Assembly: GCA_963768165.1 (NCBI GenBank)
Contig: CAVYHJ010000026.1
Span: forward strand, 496,001-560,000
Source of the DNA: CAVYHJ01 sp963768165 [NCBI: uncultured bacterium]
Lineage (GTDB): Bacteria; UBP4; UBA4092
DNA length: 64,000 nt
Direction of reading: 5' to 3'
Shown: positions 54,118 through 62,600 of the stretch, in pieces
How positions within the stretch are numbered: position 1 is the stretch's first letter
Layout of the letters: every line of letters starts with the position of its first letter
Position numbers and translations under genes: made by a program
Notes under the pieces: generated by a model
Told to the model about the DNA's origin: nothing
Databases searched by the model: none
The model's input: the letters and a program-made list of their open reading frames with translations, nothing else

Positions 54118-54757
54118 CCTCTGGTAACCTCCCAATGATGGTTTCTCCACCTTTAACTTTATCGCCTAATTTTACCAAAACCTTTGTATCCAAAGGTAAA
54201 AACATTTCCACTCTTGAACCGAATTTAATGAGACCGATTTTCTGTCCCGCTTTCATAGTATCACCGGGAGAACAATAACATACAATTCGCCGGGCAATCA
54301 TACCCGCGATTTGTTTCACCAACACTTTTGACCGATGGTTTTCAATTCCCACCAGATTATTTTCATTGAATATGGAAGACTTCCCTTCCATGGCGTTATG
54401 GAATTTACCGGGCTGATATTTAACATATTGAATCTGGCCTTCCACCGGCGCGCGATTGATATGCACATCAAAAATACTTAAAAAGATACTGACCCGCTTG
54501 ACGGTTTTCTGCAAATAATTGGGTTCGGCAATTTCCTCAATCCCCACTACTTTCCCATCCGCCGCGGAAAGTATCACCAAGGGATCTGTTGAACTGATTC
54601 GTACCGGATCACGGAAAAAATAAATCACATATCCCATCAAAATCAACGGGACTATCGCCCACCAAAGATTGAATATCCCCACCCCTATTGAGACCACCAA
54701 TAAAGCGAATATATAAGGTAACCCTTCTCGGGCTACACGCATTGGGCCGATTTTCAT
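54095..54757 (-). CDS. psd: Phosphatidylserine decarboxylase proenzyme (short type)
   Basis: 220 aa. Two N-terminal membrane helices (~13-45), then FRDPVR, SAADGKVVGIEE and the conserved IFLSIFDVHINRAPVEG with its His. The self-cleavage site is FGSRVEMFLP (Gly180-Ser181), which yields the pyruvoyl cofactor. It belongs to the short PSD-A type common in diverse bacteria and archaea. It converts phosphatidylserine from the next gene product into phosphatidylethanolamine. Confidence 0.94.
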   Translation of the reverse strand: MKIGPMRVAREGLPYIFALLVVSIGVGIFNLWWAIVPLILMGYVIYFFRDPVRISSTDPLVILSAADGKVVGIEEIAEPNYLQKTVKRVSIFLSIFDVHINRAPVEGQIQYVKYQPGKFHNAMEGKSSIFNENNLVGIENHRSKVLVKQIAGMIARRIVCYCSPGDTMKAGQKIGLIKFGSRVEMFLPLDTKVLVKLGDKVKGGETIIGRLPEDAKTNAN

Positions 54758-54864
54758 CTTATCGCCTAGACCCTCTATTTAATTTTCTCATTCAACCTAA
54801 CATTTTACCATATCCCCACATTTTCTCACAAAAAGAACTTACACTTTCCCCAAAGCTACCCCCC

Positions 54865-54945
54865 CCATAACAAAGAACCGCTCCTCACAAAATTCAAACC
54901 ACCGACCACCAAATTGACCAATTGGCTTATGAATTGTATGATATT
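54865..54945 (+). pseudogene. Second decayed copy of a type IIG RM gene 3' end
   Basis: CCCATAACAAAGAA..CTC and AAATTGACCAATTGGCTTATGAATTGTATGAT align with the RM gene end at ~8340-8430. Small deletions shift the frame, so it is not coding. It lies directly before the second sigma4-like gene, as the other remnant (10192-10269) does before the first. Confidence 0.78.
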
Positions 54946-54963
54946 AATAAAAAAAGGAGAGAA

Positions 54964-55719
54964 ATGAAAAAAGGTTGTGCCATTGTATCCAAGTCTTTTC
55001 TAGAAGACAAAAAAGTGATCGATTTTTATCTCCGGTCAGGTCATTCCTTATCCGATATATTTAATAAACGCCAGGAGAAAATCATCCGGTTACGTTTTGG
55101 ATTGGATGGGGGAAAACCCTTGCCCTTGATTGCTATCGGGGATCAATTTCAGACTACCGTGCAAAGTATCCGTGGGTCCCTTCTCCGGTATTTCCGACAA
55201 TTGAAACACCCCGATGTTCCTTTAATGAGAACGTTACAAAACAAGAAACGCTATCAAGATGGAAAAATAATTATTGATTCTTTTTTCAAAAAAGGCCTTT
55301 CCTTGTCCGAGATATTAATCCAACGCCATGAGAAAGTTATCCGGTTACACTTTGGACTGGATTCGGGAAAACCCATGACGATTCAGTCTATCGCAAATAA
55401 ATTTCAGTTAACCAAAGGTGAAATTCGATTAATCATCTTTGCAAGCCTAAAAAAATTGAAACATCCGGAAAACTATAAAGGGTTATCCTTTAAAAGTAAA
55501 CGTTATAAAGAAAGAAAAAAGATTCTTGATGCTTATATAAAAACCGGCCGTCCCTTGTCGAAGGTACTCAATGAACGCCAGGAAAAAATCGTCCGGCTGC
55601 GCTTTGGATTGAATTCCCAAAAACCCATGACTCTTCAGGCCATCGCGAATAAATTTCAAATGACAAAAGAAAGAATTCGCCAGATTGTTGAACTGAGTAT
55701 AAAAAAATTGGCCTTGTGA
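54964..55719 (+). CDS. Three-repeat sigma-70 region-4-like protein (short poly-sigma4)
   Basis: 251 aa from ATG 54964 (AAAAGGAGAG upstream). Three ~83-residue repeats of the same kind as in the 938-aa protein: DFYLRSGHSLSDIFNKRQEKIIRLRFGLDGGKPL, then a HTH-like segment and RQLKHPD. The third repeat carries MTKERIRQIVELSIKKL, close to the canonical sigma 4.2 RERIRQIE motif. No region 2. A decayed RM-gene tail lies just upstream. Probably DNA- or RNA-polymerase-binding; role unknown. Confidence 0.83.
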   Translation: MKKGCAIVSKSFLEDKKVIDFYLRSGHSLSDIFNKRQEKIIRLRFGLDGGKPLPLIAIGDQFQTTVQSIRGSLLRYFRQLKHPDVPLMRTLQNKKRYQDGKIIIDSFFKKGLSLSEILIQRHEKVIRLHFGLDSGKPMTIQSIANKFQLTKGEIRLIIFASLKKLKHPENYKGLSFKSKRYKERKKILDAYIKTGRPLSKVLNERQEKIVRLRFGLNSQKPMTLQAIANKFQMTKERIRQIVELSIKKLAL

Positions 55720-55836
55720 TTCACCCTTACAAAGACTCCTAAACACTATTTGGGGAATTAAAGTTCTTTCCTCTGAAAACCAAGATTAACCTGACAGTTG
55801 ACAACTGGTTTATGGATTGGTTAGTCTCAACCCGTC

Positions 55837-58005
55837 ATGTTGCAAATATTAATTTGGTGGGTTTTAGTGGAATGTATCGGACTGGCAGTATTGCCGGTCG
55901 TGTTACATTGGTTCAAATCTTTGCCGGATTCCGGGTATCCTTTGTCCCGAATCTGCGGACTCGTTTTATTAAGTTATCTTTGCTGGATTACCGGGATTTC
56001 GGGAATCATACCCTACACTACTAGAACCGTTTATTTAATGCTCCTGCTTTTATTTTTCGTGTGCTGGTTCTCTTCTTCAGAATTACGTAAACACGCAGTA
56101 CGATTTTTAACAGAAAAACATTCCCTGATTATGTACTATGAAATTCTTGGTGTAGTGTCATTTTGTTTTTGCCTGCTCATTCGTAGTTTTAGCCCGGGAA
56201 TTTATGGCGCTGAGAAATACATGGATTTGGGGATATTGAACACATTGATTCGTTCCCGTCAATTGCCACCACTAGACCCTTGGCTGGCAGGATTTCCAGT
56301 CCATTATTATTATTATGGCCATTTGTTTTTTGCTACCCTTGGAAAAATGTCCCTTATTCCATCGCAATATATCTACAATTATTCTTTGGCCACTTTATTC
56401 CTTTTGAGTATGCTCGGTGCCGCTTCGTTGGGATATAACATTTCAAATTTCAAGTTTCAAGTTCCATGTTCCAAGTTAAATGATAATAAGAAAAAGGAGG
56501 TGGATGATAGAATGGCAGGATTATTAACCGCGTTTTTTCTATGCCTGGCTGGAAATATGGATGGGTTCTTTCAATTCTTACAGAAAAGGTCTCTCTTCCA
56601 AATTGATTATTGGCAAAGTTCCAGAATTATTCCCGCTACCATTAATGAATTCCCTTTTTTCAGCTTCTTGCATGGCGACCTGCATGCGCACTTGATTAAT
56701 TTACCGGTAATTCTGGTTTTGCTTTCCACCGTCTTCGTTCTTTATATCCAGAAAAATCACCCGATAGATTTTATGATATGGCTTACCCTGATTTTGGGCA
56801 CGGCGATAGCGGTCAATCCCTGGGATATGATTCCAATATCGTTATTACTTCTGATTACCTGTTTCAATACAGGCTGGAAAACGACAGTATGGATACTTAT
56901 AACTCTATTCGTTGGCATTGGCCTATTCTCCCCTTATTTCATTACCCTACCCCATTCCTCGCAAGGGATTGGAAAAGTAACCACTGTGACACGAGTTACG
57001 GAATTTCTAATGATTTTTGGTTTGCCTGTTTATCTTTTTATATCGTTTATTTTTACAAAATTAGCCGAACTAAATTATGCGAAAAATAATAAAGAAGGTT
57101 ATGCGTCGGGAATGGAGCGAAGCGGATTTCCCGACGCCTTCTATATTAGCGGTTTACTTTTTCTCAGTATGGTCATTGGCGTAGCGACAAAAAATCTATT
57201 ATTGGGCTTTTTATGTATTTTGATGTTATGTAATCTGTGTGGGTTATTTTACTTTCACAAAAACTCACCCTCCCTTTCGTTCATCCTGACCCTGACAATG
57301 GTCTCTTTTATTATATTCATCGGATGTGAAATGGTTTATCTCAAAGACCCGTATGTCGGTTCCTTGTACCGGATGAACACGGTATTTAAAGGATATTTCA
57401 CAGCATGGACTCTCCTGGCGATTAGCGCGGGATATTTTGCGATATATCTTATGAAAAAAGGCAACAGGCATTTCATGCCGTCTCTTATTTGGCAGGGAGG
57501 ATTGGTGACTTTAATCATTATGTCTCTGGCGTATCCCATTGGCGCGACCTATACCCGTTCTTTGGGATTTCGCCACCTGCCAACATTAAACGGTTGGGCT
57601 TATTTAAAACAATCTCATCCATTCGATCTGGAAGGGATTCAATGGTTACAAGAAAATGTTACTGGTTCACCGGTGATATTGGAATATTCCGGAGACCCGT
57701 ATACCTATTCCAGCCGTGTTTCTTCAAATACAGGATTACCCACCATTCTGGGATGGGCAAACCATGAACTTGTTTGGAGAAATGATTCGAACCTATTGGA
57801 AGAAAGACAACAGGATGTGGATACCCTTTTTAATACAACAGATATTCTATCCACAAAATTGCTCTTAGACAAATATCATGTCCAATATATTATTGTCGGA
57901 GAATTGGAAAAAGAGATTTACTCATCTGATAAACTGGTGAAATGGGCAACTCTCGGCAAAATCGCCTATTCCAACGAACAAATAACCATCTATCAATATC
58001 AATAA
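55837..58005 (+). CDS. DUF2298 (Chlor_Arch_YYY) polytopic membrane protein
   Basis: 722 aa with ~14 hydrophobic segments. Family hallmarks are MDLGILNTLIRSRQLPPLDPWLAGFPVHYYYYGHL (the YYY motif), EFPFFSFLHGDLHAHLINLPV, AVNPWDMIPI and LYRMNTVFKGYFTAWTLLA. The C-terminal soluble part has EGIQWLQENVTGSPVILEYSG and TTDILSTKLLLDKYHVQYIIVGELE. Related to glycosyltransferase-type integral enzymes. Two repeat-derived stretches are embedded in frame: ISNFKFQVPCSKL (~residues 204-216) and EGYASGMERSGFPDAF (~420-435). No good ribosome-binding site before ATG 55837. Confidence 0.88.
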   Translation: MLQILIWWVLVECIGLAVLPVVLHWFKSLPDSGYPLSRICGLVLLSYLCWITGISGIIPYTTRTVYLMLLLLFFVCWFSSSELRKHAVRFLTEKHSLIMYYEILGVVSFCFCLLIRSFSPGIYGAEKYMDLGILNTLIRSRQLPPLDPWLAGFPVHYYYYGHLFFATLGKMSLIPSQYIYNYSLATLFLLSMLGAASLGYNISNFKFQVPCSKLNDNKKKEVDDRMAGLLTAFFLCLAGNMDGFFQFLQKRSLFQIDYWQSSRIIPATINEFPFFSFLHGDLHAHLINLPVILVLLSTVFVLYIQKNHPIDFMIWLTLILGTAIAVNPWDMIPISLLLLITCFNTGWKTTVWILITLFVGIGLFSPYFITLPHSSQGIGKVTTVTRVTEFLMIFGLPVYLFISFIFTKLAELNYAKNNKEGYASGMERSGFPDAFYISGLLFLSMVIGVATKNLLLGFLCILMLCNLCGLFYFHKNSPSLSFILTLTMVSFIIFIGCEMVYLKDPYVGSLYRMNTVFKGYFTAWTLLAISAGYFAIYLMKKGNRHFMPSLIWQGGLVTLIIMSLAYPIGATYTRSLGFRHLPTLNGWAYLKQSHPFDLEGIQWLQENVTGSPVILEYSGDPYTYSSRVSSNTGLPTILGWANHELVWRNDSNLLEERQQDVDTLFNTTDILSTKLLLDKYHVQYIIVGELEKEIYSSDKLVKWATLGKIAYSNEQITIYQYQ
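57103..57137. repeat. Palindromic repeat inserted in frame in the DUF2298 gene
   Basis: GCGTCGGGAA at 57103-57112 pairs with TTCCCGACGC at 57128-57137, and flanking GAAGG/CCTTC extends the stem. The loop holds TGGAGCGAAGCGGA. The same TCGGGAATGGAGCGAAGCG occurs in non-coding DNA at 58073-58091, and TTTCCCGACGCCTTC-type sequence at 10057-10071. Translated as ASGMERSGFPDA. Confidence 0.72.
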
Positions 58006-58061
58006 AATAATAGTTTCAATCCCCGATTTCTCGAGGACATGGTTTCTAGTTCCAAGTTTCA
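57982..58061. repeat. Direct repeat copy 1: end of the DUF2298 gene plus downstream sequence
   Basis: A 37-bp stretch (57982-58018, ATAACCATCTATCAATATCA...) is identical to 59337-59373, and GGTTTCTAGTTCCAAGTTTC follows in both (58041-58061 and 59374-59394). Copy 1 contains the true stop codon of the gene. Confidence 0.85.
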
Positions 58062-58172
58062 AGTTTTCTCGTCGGGAATGGAGCGAAGCGACAAAACAAA
58101 CTCACCTTTTCACACTTTTGTCACCCTCACCATCCTGTCATCCCCTCCCATGCTGGAATCCAGTTATAAATC

Positions 58173-58201
58173 TTGACAAATCCTTGGAAAGCTTATAAAA
58201 T
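58173..58201 (+). promoter_or_regulatory. Sigma70-type promoter of the LVIVD-repeat gene
   Basis: TTGACA, a 17-bp spacer and TAAAAT, 68 bp before the start codon. Confidence 0.65.
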
Positions 58202-58230
58202 AACCGCATAAAAATATACGGTTTTATAAG
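58192..58230. promoter_or_regulatory. Inverted repeat overlapping the -10 element (possible operator)
   Basis: CTTATAAAATAACCG (58192-58206) and CGGTTTTATAAG (58219-58230) form an imperfect inverted repeat with a 2-nt bulge, covering the -10 box and transcription start. Confidence 0.45.
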
Positions 58231-58268
58231 GTATAAATAACCTTAATAAATAAATAGGAGGAACTACA

Positions 58269-59264
58269 ATGAAATCTAAATACTTAGCTTTGGGTTTGTT
58301 ATGGTTTGGATTCATCGGTGTATTCAACCATTCTTCTGCTTCCAATGTGACACTCCTCGGGTGTTATACTACTTTGCCGGATGTCGATGGGATAGCGGTG
58401 AATTCCACCTATGCGTATCTAGCGGATGGCTATAATGGATTACAGATTATCAATATTAGCACGCCTTCTGTTCCGACTCTGGTAGGAGCCTATACTACGG
58501 TGAGCGAGGCTGATAGTATCGCGGTGAGCGGGAACTATGCCTATCTCTCAGAATGGCAATACGGATTGGAGATTCTCGATATCAGCAATCCTGCTTTACC
58601 GACTCTGGCGGGGACCTATGTTACACCGGGGAGCGCGGATGGTGTCGCCGTGAGCGGGAACTATGCCTATCTGGCAGAGGGTACCAGCGGGTTGGTGATT
58701 GTCAATATCAGCACGGCGTCTAACCCGACACTGGCGGGGTCATATCCTACGCCCGACCATGCCTATAATGTGGCGGTGAGCGGGAACTATGCCTATGTCG
58801 CAGATAATTTCTCCGGGTTATTGATTCTCAATATCAGCACGGTATCTAATCCGACTCTGGCAGGATCCTATGCGACGAACACGAGTACTTTCATAGGGGT
58901 TGCCTTAAGCGGAAACTATGCCTATGTGGCAGATTATAACAACAGATTGGAGATTCTCGATATCAGCACGGCATCTAACCCGACTCTGGCAGGGGGGTGT
59001 GCTACGCCAAACATTGGCTGGAGTATCGCGGTGAGTGGGGACTATGCCTATACGGCGGGCAATTTTGATACGACCGGGTTACACATTTTTAATATCAGTA
59101 CGGCGGCTACGCCGACTCTGGCAGGGTCCTATGGGCCTATGCCGGGCTGGGGCTTGGGTATCGCGGTGAGCGGGAACGATGTCTATATGGCAGAATATGA
59201 ATCCGGATTATGGATTTTGCAGTTTATTCAGCCTGTAAGCATTAAGGATTGGGCATTATACTAA
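58269..59264 (+). CDS. Secreted LVIVD-repeat (beta-propeller) protein
   Basis: 331 aa. Signal peptide MKSKYLALGLLWFGFIGVFNHSSA, then seven LVIVD-type repeats of ~41 residues built as AVSGNYAYLAD...GL.I.DIS.ASNPTLAGSY.T, which should close into one propeller. Strong ribosome-binding site AGGAGG. It is unrelated in sequence to the B/E propellers upstream. The gene with its promoter is bracketed by two copies of the DUF2298 gene end, which suggests insertion or duplication. Confidence 0.9.
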   Translation: MKSKYLALGLLWFGFIGVFNHSSASNVTLLGCYTTLPDVDGIAVNSTYAYLADGYNGLQIINISTPSVPTLVGAYTTVSEADSIAVSGNYAYLSEWQYGLEILDISNPALPTLAGTYVTPGSADGVAVSGNYAYLAEGTSGLVIVNISTASNPTLAGSYPTPDHAYNVAVSGNYAYVADNFSGLLILNISTVSNPTLAGSYATNTSTFIGVALSGNYAYVADYNNRLEILDISTASNPTLAGGCATPNIGWSIAVSGDYAYTAGNFDTTGLHIFNISTAATPTLAGSYGPMPGWGLGIAVSGNDVYMAEYESGLWILQFIQPVSIKDWALY

Positions 59265-59656
59265 ACTATTTCAAGCGGCATAGAGAATGATTTAGGAATT
59301 TGAAGTTTATATTTTCTCTGTCTTTCCAACAAACATATAACCATCTATCAATATCAATAAAATAATAGTTTCAGGTTTCTAGTTCCAAGTTTCATGTTAG
59401 AGCAGTACCAGAACTTATCATCTTAGATATTCTTGTGAAAGAAGGGATTGAGGAACCATCTATTGCCAACACTCCTATCCCTTGCCGCCCTCGAATTTTT
59501 CATCGAGTGGAAGGTTCTTCCCCCCCAAATATTCTTTTACATCAAGAAAACAACCCTATTACCGGTCGGATATTTCAATCTTATTAATGCATTGTTAATT
59601 ATATATCTGATATTTTCTTATTATGGTAATATAGCCTTTTATTCTCAAGGATGTTT
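59265..59656. other. Non-coding gap with repeat copy and a possible gene scrap
   Basis: Contains the second copy of the DUF2298 gene end and then a 63-codon open stretch at 59399-59587 (RAVPELIILDILVKEGIEEPS...) without a start that may be a 3' gene fragment. The AT-rich leader of the STAND gene follows. Confidence 0.45.
59337..59394. repeat. Direct repeat copy 2: duplicated end of the DUF2298 gene
   Basis: 37 bp identical to 57982-58018, followed by 21 bp matching 58041-58061; a 22-bp segment between them in copy 1 is absent. Upstream (59323-59336) the match continues imperfectly. Confidence 0.85.
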
Positions 59657-62600
59657 ATGGATACTATTGATTGGTCAAATATAAGAAGTGATAAAGGTAC
59701 TCAATATAACGCATTTGAAGAATTAGTTTGCCAGTTAGCTCGAGAAGAAGATATTCCAGATAAAATATCATTCACAAGAGTGAGAACTCCAGATAGCGGT
59801 GTAGAAGCTTTTTGTACATTAAAAAATGGTGATGAATATGGTTGGCAGGTGAAATATTTCTTCGAACTTCGCCCTTCTTCTTGGGATAAAATTGAAGCAT
59901 CTTTTAAAAAAGCTCTAAATGAATATCCTCATCTTGTTAAATACTTTATATGCCTACCAATAAATAGGTCTAAACCTATATTGAATAATTGGAATAAAAA
60001 AATTAAAAAATGGCGTAATTATGCAAAAAGTAAAGGAAGAAAGCTGGAATTTGAGTATTGGGGAGATTCTGAACTAACCACTAGATTAACTTTAGAGAAA
60101 CATGCAGGTAGGAAAAAATATTGGTTTGGCACAGAAGAGTTTTCAGATAACTGGTTTGCAGATAAGTTAAATGCAAGTGTAAATGATTTAGGTCCAAGAT
60201 ATACTCCAAAATTAAATTTCGATTTAGGTATTGCAAAAATATTTGATGGTATGGCAAGAGACAATAATTTTAAAATACAATTTGATGAACATTATTTTAA
60301 ACTTTACCGAAAAGTTGCTGATTTATTTAAGCCATCTAGCGATACATTATTGAAACCACATTTAGATAATATACATCAAAAGCTGCATTCAATTTCTATA
60401 GAGTATAGTCGAATAGATTTTAATGAGATATCTCAAATAAATATTAGTTTGTTTACTGCTTTGTGTTCTGAACTCGCTAAAACATTAGAAGAGTGTGAAA
60501 TCGAAATAGAGAAAGCTCTGGAGAATAGACAAAGCATAACTAAAGAGCAGATTGATAGTTTGACATATAAGAGCAGTAAATTGAGAAGCACATATTCACC
60601 CTTGAATCAATTTCAAGATTTCTTAGAAGGTAAAATTATAGCATTATCAAATTTGCCGATTTTGATTTTAAGCGGTGAGGCTGGTATAGGTAAATCACAT
60701 ATTCTGGCGGATGTAGCGAAGAAGCGCTTAGAAAATGGCAAACCAAGTATTTTATTATTGGGACAACATTTTATTAATGATGAGCATCCTTGGACTCAAA
60801 TTCTTGGGAATATTCTTAGAATAGATTGCAATGAATATGAGTTTTTAGGTGCGCTGGAGGCGAAAGCACAAGCTATTAATTCCAGGATTACTATTTTTAT
60901 TGATGCAGTCAATGAAGGTAGGGGAAAATATTTTTGGCGAGACACGATGAAAGGATTTATTAAGTCATTTGAAAAATATAAATGGATCGGGCTGGTTTTT
61001 AGTGTACGCTCGAGTTATGAAGATTTAATAATGCCTAAAGATTTAATAAGCGATGATATAGCGATAAGAGAAACGCATTATGGTTTTGCAGGAATTGAAT
61101 ATGAAGCATCGAAAATATTTTTTAAACATTATAATATTGAACTACCTAGTGTTCCACTTCTTCATCCTGAATTTGGAAATCCACTTTTTTTAAAAACCTT
61201 TTGTGAAGGGTTAAAGAAATCTGGCTTGACCAAAATCCCTGAAGGTTATGAGGGTCTCTCAAATATAATCAAATATTTTCTAGACGCCATAAATAAAAGA
61301 CTTTCACTACCGAACAAATTAGACTATCCAGTAAATATAAATTTGGTAGAAAAAGCTGTAAATCTAATATCCGAGAAGAAATTGGAGAATAATTCGAAAT
61401 ATATAGATTATGATACAGCATATCTATTATTAGAAAATGAGCTTAAAAAATATAGTTCTAAAGAAAAATTATTAACAGAATTAATATCCGAAGGTGTTTT
61501 TACAAATAATCTATTTTGGGAGAAAGATAAAAAGCCAATCGAAGGGGTATATTTTGCATACGAAAGATTTGAGGATTATTTAACAGCTTCTTATTTATTA
61601 GATAAATATCTTGATAAGACAAGTCCTGATAAATCCTTCGTTGAAGGGTGTAAACTTTTCGAAATATGTAAAGATGAGAATAGCTGTTATATCAACAAAG
61701 GTCTTCTCGATGCTTTATCAATTCAACTCCCGGAATTAGTAAATAAAGAAATTTATGAGGTTGCGCCACACAGTAAATCCTTTGATCCAGTGAAAGAATC
61801 ATTTATTGACAGCTTAATATGGAGGAAAAGAGAAACGATAACCGTTAAATTGCTTGATTATATAAATGAGTATATTGTCAAATATGTGAGTACAAATGAA
61901 AAGTTTTTGGAAATGCTATTTTTGATAACCTCAGATCCAAAACATCCTTTCAATGCAGATTTTTTGCACAAGCACCTAATGCGGTTTACACTTTCAGACA
62001 GAGATTCTTGGTGGACCACATATATTCATTATCAATATGAGGATGAACAACCGGTAAAGAGATTAATTGATTGGGCGTGGTCAGATGAAGATAAATCTCA
62101 TATATCAGACGAATCAATTAGATTAATCAGTAAAGCCTTGACATGGTTTCTGACTAGTACAAACAGGCGGCTAAGGGATTGTACTACTAAAGCATTGATT
62201 TCTATTCTTGAAAATAGAATACCAGTGTTAATACAAATATTAAAAGAATTTGAATCGGTTAACGATCCCTACGTTTATGAACGATTATTTGCAGTTGCTT
62301 ATGGATGCTCAGTAAGGACAAAAGATAAATCTTTTCTTAAGAATTTGAGTGAATACATCTATGAAACGATTTTCAATAAGAATGAAGTTTATCCACATGT
62401 TCTTTTACGTGATTATGCAAGAGGTGTTATAGAGTATTCATTATATATAGGTCAAAGCTTAAATATTGACAAGAAAAACATTAGTCCGCCATATAGAAGT
62501 GACTGGATTAACAAAATACCTGATGACGAAGATATTAGAAAATACAAGTTTAATTATGAATCGGAAGATTTTAAGGATTATTATTGGAGCCAAAACCAAA

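Noticed and set aside
59399-59587. 63-codon open stretch RAVPELIILDILVKEGIEEPS... before the STAND gene
   Set aside because: No start codon or family match. It may be a gene scrap, but this cannot be supported; an overlapping frame (59448-59684) is equally unsupported.
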